DNA of 64,000 nt from Verrucomicrobiales bacterium (GTDB lineage: Bacteria > Verrucomicrobiota > Verrucomicrobiia > Verrucomicrobiales > V1-33): assembly GCA_028293125.1 (NCBI GenBank), contig JAQGPJ010000005.1:18231-82230 (forward strand), written 5' to 3'. This document shows, in pieces, positions 1 to 8,239 of this stretch; the first letter of the stretch is position 1; every line of letters starts with the position of its first letter. The notes under the pieces were generated by a model. The model was not told the DNA's origin. It ran no database searches and was given only the letters and a program-made list of their open reading frames with translations. The translations under genes were made by a program, and so were the position numbers.

Positions 1-1731
1 CCGCCCTACTCCGCCGCCGGTGATGGGCGGGCGGATGACACGGCGGCGCTCCAGCGCGCGCTCAATGAGAACGTGGGGCGCCACCGCGTGCTCTATTTTC
101 CAAAAGGCACCTATCTGGTCTCGGCCACGCTGAGGTGGCCCAAAAAGTATGACGGGCACGACAACTGGGGGAAAACCATGCTGCGCGGCGCGGACCGCGA
201 CGGGTGCGTGCTGCGCCTAAAGGACGCCACGTTCACCGATGGGGGAAACCCGGCGGCCATCATGTGGTGCGGCGGGTTCGGGAGCGCGGACTGGTTTCAC
301 AACCACATCGAAAACCTCACCTTCGATGCCGGCGCGGGAAATCCGGGCGCGGTGGGCCTGCAGTTCTACTCCAACAACACAGGGGCGGTGCGCGGCTGCC
401 GTTTCACCGCGCAGGAGAGCAGCGGCGCGGTCGGCCTGGACCTTGCCCACCGCGACATGAACGGGCCGCTGCTGGTGGCGGATTGCGAGGTCACCGGCTT
501 CGCCTGCGGCATCGCCACGGGGCACTCGGTGAACAGCCAGACCTTCGAAAACATCACCCTGCGGGGTCAGCGGGGGGTGGGATTCCGGAATGAGGGCCAG
601 ACCGTCAGCATCAGAGGGCTGGTGAGCGATAACGCAGTGCCGGCCGTCAGCACCTATGGAAATCTGCTGCTGCTCAATGCCGCACTCACAGGACGGGGCG
701 GCGCGGGGAAGCATCCGGCCATCGTGAATTTCAACGGCGGCCGCGTCTTTCTCCGCGACGTGGGAACGGCGGGCTATGCCCGCGCCCTCGCGGATATCGG
801 GACGCCGGAATTCGCCGCCGCCTACCGGATCGCGGGACCCGACAAGCCGGGCAGCCTCGGCCCGGATATTCCGGAATACTGCTCCCGGACTCCGGCAACC
901 GTTTTTCCCTCGCCTGCGGCCTCGTTGCGCCTGCCTGTCAGGGAGACGCCGCTCCCGGTATGGGAGCCGGCGGGCCAATGGGCGGTGGTGGATGCCTTCG
1001 GCGCGGACCCCACCGCGGAAATGGATTCCAGCCAAGCCATCCAGAAGGCGCTCGATTCCGGCGCGGCGACAGTCTTTTTTCCGGGCCAGTACCGGGCCAG
1101 GGAAAAACTCATCGTGCGGGGGAAGGTGCGGCGCATGCTGGGCCTTGGCGGCGCAATCAACTACGGGGAGGACGGGCGGATGGATCTCCGTCTGGCCGAC
1201 GGGGACGCGCCGGTGCTCTTTGTGGAGAATTTCGCCGGTTTTGGCGGCGGGCTGGAGATTGACACCCGGCGCACCATCGTCCTGCGCAACGTGGAGACGG
1301 AGACGATCCGCTCCACGGCGCGCAGCGGGGACGGTGAGATTTTTCTGGAGAACGTCTGCGGGGGTGACTTCCGCTTCCGCAGGCAGCGGGTCTGGGCGCG
1401 GCAGCTCAATATTGAGAACGAGGGCACGCATCTCACCAATGACGGCGGCGATGTATGGGTGCTCGGTTATAAAACCGAGCGCGGCGGCACTTTGGCGCAC
1501 ACGCTCGGCGGCGGACGCACGGAGATCCTCGGCGGCTTCAGCTACACCACCACGGAGGGGAAACTCGCGCCGATGTTCGTGAACGACGAATCCTCCATGT
1601 GGGCGTTTTTCGGCGAGATATGCTATAACGGCGATCCATTCACCACCGCCGTCAGGGAGACCCGGGCGGGCGTGACCGGGACGCTTGGCGGACACGGGGC
1701 CGGTGCCGCGCTTTACTCGGGATACCGCTGA
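1..1731 (+). CDS. Secreted GH55 / pectate-lyase-like tandem beta-helix protein, 5' truncated by window edge
   Basis: The reading frame is open from base 1, so the start lies upstream. It begins inside the motif AAGDGRADDTAALQRAL, which matches FGAAGDGRTDDTAAL near the N-terminus of the next gene. This is the Pectate_lyase_3 / GH55 entry motif. A second such unit starts near base 985 (VDAFGADPTAEMDSSQAIQKAL, then FFPGQYRAREKLIV), giving two consecutive right-handed beta-helices as in GH55 glucanases. The likely role is extracellular polysaccharide binding or cleavage. Substrate and catalytic residues cannot be assigned. The stop lies 32 bases before the paralogue, so the two are probably co-transcribed. 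Confidence 0.75.
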   Translation, partial: PPYSAAGDGRADDTAALQRALNENVGRHRVLYFPKGTYLVSATLRWPKKYDGHDNWGKTMLRGADRDGCVLRLKDATFTDGGNPAAIMWCGGFGSADWFHNHIENLTFDAGAGNPGAVGLQFYSNNTGAVRGCRFTAQESSGAVGLDLAHRDMNGPLLVADCEVTGFACGIATGHSVNSQTFENITLRGQRGVGFRNEGQTVSIRGLVSDNAVPAVSTYGNLLLLNAALTGRGGAGKHPAIVNFNGGRVFLRDVGTAGYARALADIGTPEFAAAYRIAGPDKPGSLGPDIPEYCSRTPATVFPSPAASLRLPVRETPLPVWEPAGQWAVVDAFGADPTAEMDSSQAIQKALDSGAATVFFPGQYRAREKLIVRGKVRRMLGLGGAINYGEDGRMDLRLADGDAPVLFVENFAGFGGGLEIDTRRTIVLRNVETETIRSTARSGDGEIFLENVCGGDFRFRRQRVWARQLNIENEGTHLTNDGGDVWVLGYKTERGGTLAHTLGGGRTEILGGFSYTTTEGKLAPMFVNDESSMWAFFGEICYNGDPFTTAVRETRAGVTGTLGGHGAGAALYSGYR

Positions 1732-1763
1732 CAAGCCTGAAACTTCCAATACCGCTGAATACG

Positions 1764-3626
1764 ATGATCAACAAATTCCGTCTTATTGCCTGGGGGATTG
1801 CGGGCTGCCTGTCAGCCCATATGGCCAGCGCGGGCGCCGGGGAGGTGTTCGTCCCCCGCGATGCGGGCCTGATCAACGTGCGGGATTTCGGTGCGGCGGG
1901 CGATGGGCGCACCGACGACACCGCCGCGCTGCGCAGTGCGGTGCGGGCGAATCTGAATGCGCACAGGACCCTCCTTTTTCCTGCCGGCACCTATCTCGTG
2001 AGCGACACCATCGACTGGGCGGGGGAGGATGGCATTTTTTGGCCGTGGATGACCTGGCAGGGTGAGGGGCGTGGGCGGACAATCATCCGGCTGGCCAACG
2101 CCTCACCGGGTTTTGGTGATGCGGGGAATCCCAAACCGCTCACCAAAACAGGGTGTTACCGCGGCGATGGGAAGGGCGAGAACGCGGCGCACGGCTGCTA
2201 TTTTTTCGATCTCACGATCAGTGCCGGCTCACGGAATCCGGGAGCAGTGGCGCTGGATTACAACTCGCACAACACCGGCGCGGTCGTGCGGGTGGACCTG
2301 ATCTCGGAGGATGGGGCGGGGCGGGCCGGACTCCGTCTGGTGCGTGATCCGGGACCGTGTCTGATCAAGGATGTAAGTGTGCGGGGGTTTGACCGGGGAA
2401 TCGAGCTGGAAAGCCTGCTTTTCAGTGTGACCTTTGAGCGCATCCGGCTGGAGGGCCAGCGCGTGGCGGGTTTTGAAAACGCCGGAAACGCCGCCGCGAT
2501 CCGCCAACTCACCAGCGTCAACCGCGTGCCCGCGCTGCGCAATCATGGCTGGGCCGCGGCCATTGTGCTGCTGGACTCCACCCTTGCCGGCGGCGCTTCC
2601 ACCGCGGCCGCCATTGAGCACAGCGGCGCTCCCACGCTTCTTCTGCGCAATATAGCCATTGGCGGCTATGGGACCGCCGTCAAAACAGACTCCGAGCCCA
2701 TTCCGATCCCGTCCGGGGGAGTGATTGCCGAAGAGATCCTCGGAAAGAAATTCACACTGTTTCCCGGCGAGGCCCGGACTCTCAATCTGCCGGTCGAGGA
2801 GACTCCGGAGTTTCACGATGGCGGTGGTCAGGACTGGGTGAGCGTGACGGAATTCGGCGCGCGGGGGGACGGGGAGGATGCGAGCGGCGCGGTGCAGCGC
2901 GCGGTGGATTCAGGAAAGCCGGTCGTGTATTTTCCGGCAGGCGATTACCGGTTTGCCAAGCCGGTGATTCTCCGGGGAAAGGTGCGCCGCGTGGTCGGTT
3001 TTTCCAGCCGCTTCCAAGGTGCCAGGGGCAGGGTGCTGTTCCGCTGTGAGAACAGGGAGGCGCCTGTCAGCCTGGAGAACTTCCGTTTCTTTGATGGCGG
3101 CAAAATCGAACATGCCTCACCGCAGCCCGTGGTGCTGAAATACTGCACCGGGCTTGACCGCCGCGGGCTGATCATGACCGATCAGGGAAGCACATGGTTT
3201 CTTGAGGATGTGTGCCACAGCCATCTGCGGCTGCCGGCGGGCAAAAAGCTTTACGCGCGCCAGTGGAACAATGAGCCGGAGCCGCCGGGGGCCGGGTTCG
3301 TCAACGACGGCGGCCTGGTCTGGGTTCTCGGACTCAAATCGGAGTTCGGCAACACCGTCGGCGTCTCGCGGAATGGCGGACGCACGGAGATTCTCGGGGG
3401 CATGGCTGTTCCCGCGCAGGGGTTCAAAGACCCCGAAGCCCCTATTTTCGTTTGTCAGGACGCCGCGCTTTCCTTCACCCTCAATGAGATGACTTTTGGC
3501 AATCCCTGCTATCGCCACGCGGTGCGCGAGACCCGCAAAGGCATGGTGAGGCTGCTGCGCCACGACGATTATTTCAAAGGAGGCACTCAGATCCCATGGA
3601 CCTTCTTCTCCACCGCCGGGCGTTGA
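1764..3626 (+). CDS. Secreted GH55 / pectate-lyase-like tandem beta-helix protein
   Basis: This 620-residue protein has a signal peptide (MINKFRLIAWGIAGCLSAHMASA). The first helix unit opens at about residue 35 with INVRDFGAAGDGRTDDTAAL and LLFPAGTYLVSDTI. The second opens near residue 355 with VTEFGARGDGEDASGAVQRAV and YFPAGDYRFAKPVIL. It is a paralogue of the preceding gene along its whole length, including the C-terminal NDGGLVWVLGLKSE and GGRTEILGG motifs. Tandem duplication is the simplest origin. It probably acts on plant or algal polysaccharide outside the cytoplasm. GH55 glucanase and pectate-lyase-fold alternatives cannot be separated by eye. Confidence 0.75.
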   Translation: MINKFRLIAWGIAGCLSAHMASAGAGEVFVPRDAGLINVRDFGAAGDGRTDDTAALRSAVRANLNAHRTLLFPAGTYLVSDTIDWAGEDGIFWPWMTWQGEGRGRTIIRLANASPGFGDAGNPKPLTKTGCYRGDGKGENAAHGCYFFDLTISAGSRNPGAVALDYNSHNTGAVVRVDLISEDGAGRAGLRLVRDPGPCLIKDVSVRGFDRGIELESLLFSVTFERIRLEGQRVAGFENAGNAAAIRQLTSVNRVPALRNHGWAAAIVLLDSTLAGGASTAAAIEHSGAPTLLLRNIAIGGYGTAVKTDSEPIPIPSGGVIAEEILGKKFTLFPGEARTLNLPVEETPEFHDGGGQDWVSVTEFGARGDGEDASGAVQRAVDSGKPVVYFPAGDYRFAKPVILRGKVRRVVGFSSRFQGARGRVLFRCENREAPVSLENFRFFDGGKIEHASPQPVVLKYCTGLDRRGLIMTDQGSTWFLEDVCHSHLRLPAGKKLYARQWNNEPEPPGAGFVNDGGLVWVLGLKSEFGNTVGVSRNGGRTEILGGMAVPAQGFKDPEAPIFVCQDAALSFTLNEMTFGNPCYRHAVRETRKGMVRLLRHDDYFKGGTQIPWTFFSTAGR

Positions 3627-4011
3627 GGCTGAATTCCGCGGTATCAAAACGGATTGGCCGTTCCTCGTTTCGAAAAAGGGAAACGCGCGGCGGCATGGCC
3701 GGAGCGGAAACAACAACGCGCATTCCAGCGGTCCTGAGATCGCGGAGATGTCTCCCGGTGATGAGCCCGATCCCCAGCGGAAACAGGGGTCAGCACCCCT
3801 TTGCAGGCGGGGGAACTGGTTTGGAATCCGCGGGCTTGGCCATGGCTGAATCCTGCCGGGGATGCCTTCACGCTCATTTTCACCGAATGCAAAAGCAACG
3901 AATCGTGGAACACCGCAAGGGGGCGCTTCGTTTCAAAGGAGGCCCGGTGATGGTTCCGCTCCGCCGGGGCCTGCCCGCCGCGCCTCCCTGTTATTTTCCG
4001 GATCACCCCGC
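3627..4011 (+). other. Gene-free gap
   Basis: This 385-base GC-rich stretch lies between the beta-helix gene and the DUF1593 gene. Short open frames exist, but none has a recognisable motif. The same frame runs on into the DUF1593 gene, but a signal peptide begins only at 4012. No hairpin terminator or repeat array was noticed here. Confidence 0.4.
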
Positions 4012-5370
4012 ATGAAATGTCCGCTGCTCCTGCTGTTTTTGGCTTTGGCTGTGACTTTGCCTGTGCCTCCGTCGCCGGTTCATGCCGCTCCGGTTCCTGA
4101 AACTCAGGAGCGCCTCCGCCTGATCATCGAAACGGATGCCGGGGGCGACCCGGATGATGAGCAGTCGCTGGTGCGCTTTCTTTTATATGTCAATGAGTGG
4201 GATGTGGAGGGCATTGTCTGCAACCGGCTGGAGGTGCGTGACGGAGAGAACCGCAACCCTGAACGCACCGGTTTGGGCGTGGTGCGGGCGCTTGTCAAAG
4301 CCTATGGGAAGTGCCGCGCGAACCTGATCCTCCATGATCCCCGCTACCCGGAGGAAAAACATCTGTGGGAGCGCACCGTCCCGGGGGACGGGGGCACGGC
4401 GCGGGCGGTGGATCTGATCCTTGCCGCGGTGGACTCCCCGGACCCGCGCCCGCTCTGGTACTGCGACTGGGGAAGCGATCACGGCTCCGGGGAGAACAAT
4501 CTCAAACGCGCCCTGGACCGGGTGCTGCGGGAGCGGGGGCCGGAGGGCTATGCCCGTTTCAAAAACCGGCTGCGGCTCAGCTCCCATGACGCCTTTGGGG
4601 ATCACACCCGGAAAATCAGTCCTCCCTTCAGGCTTTGGGTGGACACCTATCGTCCCGAACTCAACGGACGGCGGTGGTATCACCGGTTCTCCGACCTGAC
4701 CGCGAAGGCCGGGGGCTTTGACTTGGAACGCGACGTGCGCGCGGGACACGGGCCGCTGGGTGCGCTTTATCCCGTCAACACCACCAGCGGGCAGAAGGAG
4801 GGGGACAGCATGACTTTTCTCCACCTCGTGCCCACCGGAATGAATGACCCCGCCCATCCTGGCCGCGGGAGCTGGGCCGGCCGCTACGGGATCAATGAGG
4901 AGGAGGATGGACGGTCTTATTACTGGGCCAACCAGTCCGACACATGGAACGGATCCACCGGCCGCGACGCCACGCTGGCGCGGTGGGCGGTTCAGCTTCA
5001 GAATGATTTCAAAGCCCGCATGGATTGGTGCGTGACAGACTTCGCCGGTGCCAATCATCCGCCGCGGCCCCGGCTGAAGGGCGAGGCGGAGCGGACGGTT
5101 CCGCCGGGCTCGGAAATCATCCTGGATGCGGGGGGATCGAATGATCCTGACGGCGGGCAGAGCCTGAACTGCCGCTGGACTCTCTATCCGGAGGCCGGCA
5201 CCTACCGGGGGCCGCCTCCTGAATTGACAGATGCGCACACGCCGCGCGCCCGGTTCACCGTCCCCCGCACGCAGGCTGGGCAAACTCTCCACTTTATACT
5301 GGAGGCCACGGACACCGGCTCTCCGCCTCTGACCCGCTGCCGCCGTGTCATCATCACCGTGAAGGAGTGA
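4012..5370 (+). CDS. Secreted DUF1593-family hydrolase
   Basis: The start at 4012 is chosen because a signal peptide follows at once (MKCPLLLLFLALAVTLP...VHAAP), although the frame is open further upstream. Residues 35-60 carry RLIIETDAGGDPDDEQSLVRFL, the Asp-rich DUF1593 signature that resembles the metal/ribose site of nucleoside hydrolases. The C-terminal ~95 residues look like the beta-sandwich domain that usually follows DUF1593 (PPGSEIILDAGGSNDPDGG, then LHFILEATDTG). The family often sits in polysaccharide-use loci, in keeping with the two upstream beta-helix genes. The substrate is unknown. Confidence 0.8.
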   Translation: MKCPLLLLFLALAVTLPVPPSPVHAAPVPETQERLRLIIETDAGGDPDDEQSLVRFLLYVNEWDVEGIVCNRLEVRDGENRNPERTGLGVVRALVKAYGKCRANLILHDPRYPEEKHLWERTVPGDGGTARAVDLILAAVDSPDPRPLWYCDWGSDHGSGENNLKRALDRVLRERGPEGYARFKNRLRLSSHDAFGDHTRKISPPFRLWVDTYRPELNGRRWYHRFSDLTAKAGGFDLERDVRAGHGPLGALYPVNTTSGQKEGDSMTFLHLVPTGMNDPAHPGRGSWAGRYGINEEEDGRSYYWANQSDTWNGSTGRDATLARWAVQLQNDFKARMDWCVTDFAGANHPPRPRLKGEAERTVPPGSEIILDAGGSNDPDGGQSLNCRWTLYPEAGTYRGPPPELTDAHTPRARFTVPRTQAGQTLHFILEATDTGSPPLTRCRRVIITVKE

Positions 5371-5648
5371 CCCGAATAACAAAGGCAGGCGCGGCAAAAG
5401 CACTTTGCGCATGGCCGCAAGGAGGGCTGATCCCGGAACGGCGCGGTCTGCATCCGGAAATTTGCCGGGCCAGCGCAAAAGCAGCCATTGCGCAGCAGAT
5501 ATCACAGCGTGTTGAGGTGTCCGTCGATGGCGGTCGCCCGGCTGCTGTCAGGGGAGGCCATGGCGGCGTCACGGAACTCACCGATTCGACAAGCCCTGGT
5601 TGTCTTCCGGTTCCGGAAGCGTCCGAAAATAATAATAATCATTTTGAT

Positions 5649-6137
5649 ATGGTTGATAAAAAATACATCCATAAATCATTTTTTGAACAGTGGATCGAAG
5701 ATGCGATTCATAGCCAAATTAAATTACGACCGTTCAAAGTGGGTCGGGATAAAAAAAGCTGGTTTGGGAGACCCAAAATCAAAAATTTGCTAAATTGCAA
5801 GCAAATAATAGATATAATGACAGAGCCTTATATTCACTTGATGCCTGTGGAAGAGCGCTCGCAGGCGATTCTTCCGCTATTTATTTCTATTGCTTCGTTT
5901 TTGTTAAAAACCAAGCATGAACTCATTTCATGGTTGGACGGTGATTTCTTTGAGGCCATTAAAGTTACAATCAGCAACCTGGTCGCGACCTTTGGCTTAT
6001 TGCGGAAAACGGAACTTGAATTAATACGTCGTTTTCTGTCGGTAATGGTGGAATTGTCATTGAATGATGATGAAACAGAAATATACTCCAATTTTCTTCA
6101 GGAATGCTTGAATGTCATCAATAGTTGCAGCCATTAG
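5649..6137 (+). CDS. AT-rich orphan protein
   Basis: This 162-residue protein starts at the ATG at 5649 (MVDKKYIHKSFFEQW). Base composition and codons (AAA, ATT, TTA) change sharply from the GC-rich flanks exactly where the frame begins. It is predicted to be mostly helical and soluble, with a hydrophobic stretch AILPLFISIASFLL near residue 70. I recognise no family. The composition suggests recent acquisition. The 278-base gap upstream of it is GC-rich and shows nothing clear. Confidence 0.55.
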   Translation: MVDKKYIHKSFFEQWIEDAIHSQIKLRPFKVGRDKKSWFGRPKIKNLLNCKQIIDIMTEPYIHLMPVEERSQAILPLFISIASFLLKTKHELISWLDGDFFEAIKVTISNLVATFGLLRKTELELIRRFLSVMVELSLNDDETEIYSNFLQECLNVINSCSH

Positions 6138-6234
6138 GGCTTTTCGACAATGAGCGCCAGAGGTTGTCACCCGTGTGAATGGCGGTCATCACCAGTTCAA
6201 ATAAGCAAACAAAGGCAATGCCGCCAACCCCAAA

Positions 6235-6345
6235 AAGTGGACTGGGTGGACTAGATGAACAGCGTGTAAGTTCTGGAGCGTGAAGACGCTGTTTCAGACT
6301 TCTGAACCCTGAACCCTTTAACCTCCTCCCCCCTGAAACCTCCCC
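6235..6345. repeat. Intergenic modular repeat array 1
   Basis: From left to right it contains nonamer copies (AGTGGACTGGGTGGACT), a short palindromic core (AGCGTG...CACGCT-like, near 6263-6292), then heptamers CTGAACC x2 ending TTTAACCTCC and a pyrimidine tract. It lies just beyond the stop codon of the minus-strand phosphatase gene. Confidence 0.7.
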
Positions 6346-6346
6346 C

Positions 6347-6868
6347 TCACCGAGTATAAGTATGCAGCGTGGCATGCCGCGCCAGCCGCAGTCTGGGGCC
6401 AGTGAAGCCGCGGCGGCGGAGCTCGGCGCTGAGGAACATCATCATGCCGGCGTGGGACACCATGAGAGTGTTGCCAGGAAGGGTTTCCAGCAGATCGGCG
6501 GCGGCGCGCACGCGGCGCTGGAAATCGTCGCGGCAGGCGCGCTGGGACCGGTGGCCCATGGCCCACGACAGACCGAAGACCACGCGCCACACCCGCATCG
6601 GCAGGCGCAGACGGCCCATGCCGAAGGGGGCGGATTCCGGCTCCCGCAGCAGCCGCGGCACAATCTCCACCGGCCCCGGAAACACCGTTTCCGCCGTCAC
6701 GCGGGCGCGGTCCACATCACTGCACAGGCACCGGTCCCAAGGCACGGCCCCCAGATCCGCCGGCCCCGGCACCGCGGGGGAAAGATCATACTCGGCCCGC
6801 CACCGCCGCAGATCCTCCTCCGTCCGCCATCCGGACGGAAGCGGCAGGCGGACCGGGAAGTGACGCAT
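6347..6868 (-). CDS. Histidine phosphatase family protein (phosphoglycerate-mutase-like)
   Basis: This 173-residue protein starts MRHFPVRLPLP, so the catalytic Arg-His (normally RHG) falls at residues 2-3 with Phe replacing Gly. The second-histidine motif is intact (TLMVSHAGMMMFL, near residues 133-145), as is the internal LCSDVDRARVTAETVF motif (usually SDLxRAxxTA). The very short N-terminus may mean that translation begins upstream, where the in-frame codons ...NIGL precede the Met. The target phosphoester is unknown. Repeat arrays 1 and 2 flank it on both sides in inverted orientation. Confidence 0.7.
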   Translation of the reverse strand: MRHFPVRLPLPSGWRTEEDLRRWRAEYDLSPAVPGPADLGAVPWDRCLCSDVDRARVTAETVFPGPVEIVPRLLREPESAPFGMGRLRLPMRVWRVVFGLSWAMGHRSQRACRDDFQRRVRAAADLLETLPGNTLMVSHAGMMMFLSAELRRRGFTGPRLRLARHATLHTYTR

Positions 6869-6880
6869 GAGGCCGATGTT

Positions 6881-7038
6881 GGAGGGGGAGAGGTTAAAGG
6901 GTTCAGGGTTCAGGGTTCAGGCGGGTTATTGGTTATTAAGTGCCGGGCACGGCACCTTGGCGCTTCAAGCGTCGGCCAGCGTTCATTTAGTCCACCCAGT
7001 CCACCCAGTCCACTCTGAACCCTGAACCCTTTAACCTC
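6881..7038. repeat. Intergenic modular repeat array 2 (inverted arms)
   Basis: It reads purine tract GGAGGGGGAG, then GGTTAAAGGGTTCAG with heptamers GGTTCAG x3, GGTTATT x2, a hairpin core GTGCCGGGCACGGCAC, nonamers GTCCACCCA x3, and heptamers CTGAACC x2 ending CCCTTTAACCTCTC. The outer arms GAGGTTAAAGGGTTCAGGGTTCAG and their reverse complement form a long inverted repeat around the core. Confidence 0.8.
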
Positions 7039-7566
7039 TCACGGAATCGCCCCCATGCGGTCGGTCAGGGTGCGGGCGTCAGGGATGGGGGGCGGTGTGA
7101 AGATGCTGCGTTTGTGAAGCTGTATGCGGCGGCAGTTATTGAGCTCTGTCACCCGGTCCGGCCCTTGCCCTTGTCCATGCTCCTGCGCGGGGTCGGGGAA
7201 CTCTCCGGGCCAGGTGGCATAGGGCAGGCCGTCGCGGAACTGGGCAGTGTATTTGGATGCGATGACATGTTTGGCCCAGGGCAGCCACACCATGCCCACC
7301 AGCAGGGGCCCGCCGCACACGATTCCGCAGAGCGCCATCAGCGACCCTGCATCCGCCAGGAGGGTCCACCATGTCCGGACGGGAGTGAGAAGGGGGCGGG
7401 GCGGGGCGGTCCCCATGCGCCGGCGGACCGCACCGGTGCCGACGGCAACGGACAGAGCGGGAAAGCCGGGGTTAACACCGCCACCGCCAACACGGGCATT
7501 CCGGACCGCATCCCCGCCTTGGGATGCCGGCGGACCGGCGGGGAATGCGCGTTTTTGATCCTGCAT
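7039..7566 (-). CDS. Hypothetical single-pass membrane protein
   Basis: The start at 7566 (MQDQKRAFPAGPP) is preferred over an upstream in-frame Met at 7623 because the extra segment has no protein-like character. Residues 1-70 are Gly/Pro/Ala rich and probably disordered. A hydrophobic segment LLADAGSLMALCGIVCGGPLLVGMVW spans about residues 70-95. The C-terminal ~75 residues are polar. It ends inside a short Pro-rich tail (TPPPIPDARTLTDRMGAIP). No family is recognised. Repeat array 2 lies immediately beyond its stop. Confidence 0.45.
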   Translation of the reverse strand: MQDQKRAFPAGPPASQGGDAVRNARVGGGGVNPGFPALSVAVGTGAVRRRMGTAPPRPLLTPVRTWWTLLADAGSLMALCGIVCGGPLLVGMVWLPWAKHVIASKYTAQFRDGLPYATWPGEFPDPAQEHGQGQGPDRVTELNNCRRIQLHKRSIFTPPPIPDARTLTDRMGAIP

Positions 7567-8239
7567 GGCCTGGTGGGAAAGGCAAAGGGGTGACCGGCGG
7601 AAGGCCACCGTGCCGGAAAACACCGGTAAGGAAGAATGGTTGATTTATCCAATTCCGCAATGCGCCACTATGTTAAATTTTAAGCAAATCCTTAAGATTT
7701 TCCATCATTTTCCCCATGCCGTGCCGTGTCATGCCGTGCCGGCCTTGGCCGGATGCGCACGGAGAGTCCCGCCAAGCTCCGTCGGGGAACCCGCAATCTC
7801 CGGAAAACACCCCTGACCCACCCCGGCATGTTCCCGCTCAGGAGGGCGGTGGATCCTTCCGTAGCGAATGCACCCTTTGAAACCGGACTTGCCGCCGGTC
7901 TCTGCCGCCTGAGGGTTGGCGGTCACCATAACTCCCGGCACGCGGTTACTGCCTGACGGTGACGGTGAAGGATATGCCGGGCAACACCCGCACCTGGCGC
8001 ATCAACCTGCCGGATTTCCCCGGCCCCTTCCATGGATACGTCACCAAACCGGAGACTCCCGCGACTGCATCCATAGAGGGCACGGTGGCAGGCCGCTGGG
8101 CCGGATTTCCTTGGCTTGGAGCGGCGGGGCTGATACTCAGGGAGTTATTGGGACCAGCCACAAGCTCAAAGTTCCCCCCGCCAATTTCCGTATCGCCAAA
8201 AACCAAGGTGAAAGCAGCCTCTCTCATCCGCCGTCCGCC
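7567..8239. other. Gene-poor gap upstream of the kinase gene
   Basis: An AT-rich patch at 7635-7715 may contain promoter elements. The rest is GC-rich. A minus-strand open frame at 7946-8227 (GDTEIGGGNFELVAGPNN..., ending SFTVTVRQ) has somewhat protein-like composition and could be the tail end of a decayed surface protein. It lacks a signal peptide and a recognisable domain, so it is not called as a gene. Confidence 0.35.

Noticed and set aside
4183..5505. Minus-strand open frame opposite the DUF1593 gene
   Set aside because: Shadow frame with no signal peptide or motif.
7946..8227. Minus-strand 93-codon frame as a gene
   Set aside because: Somewhat protein-like but lacks a signal, domain or start context. 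Described only as part of the gap.
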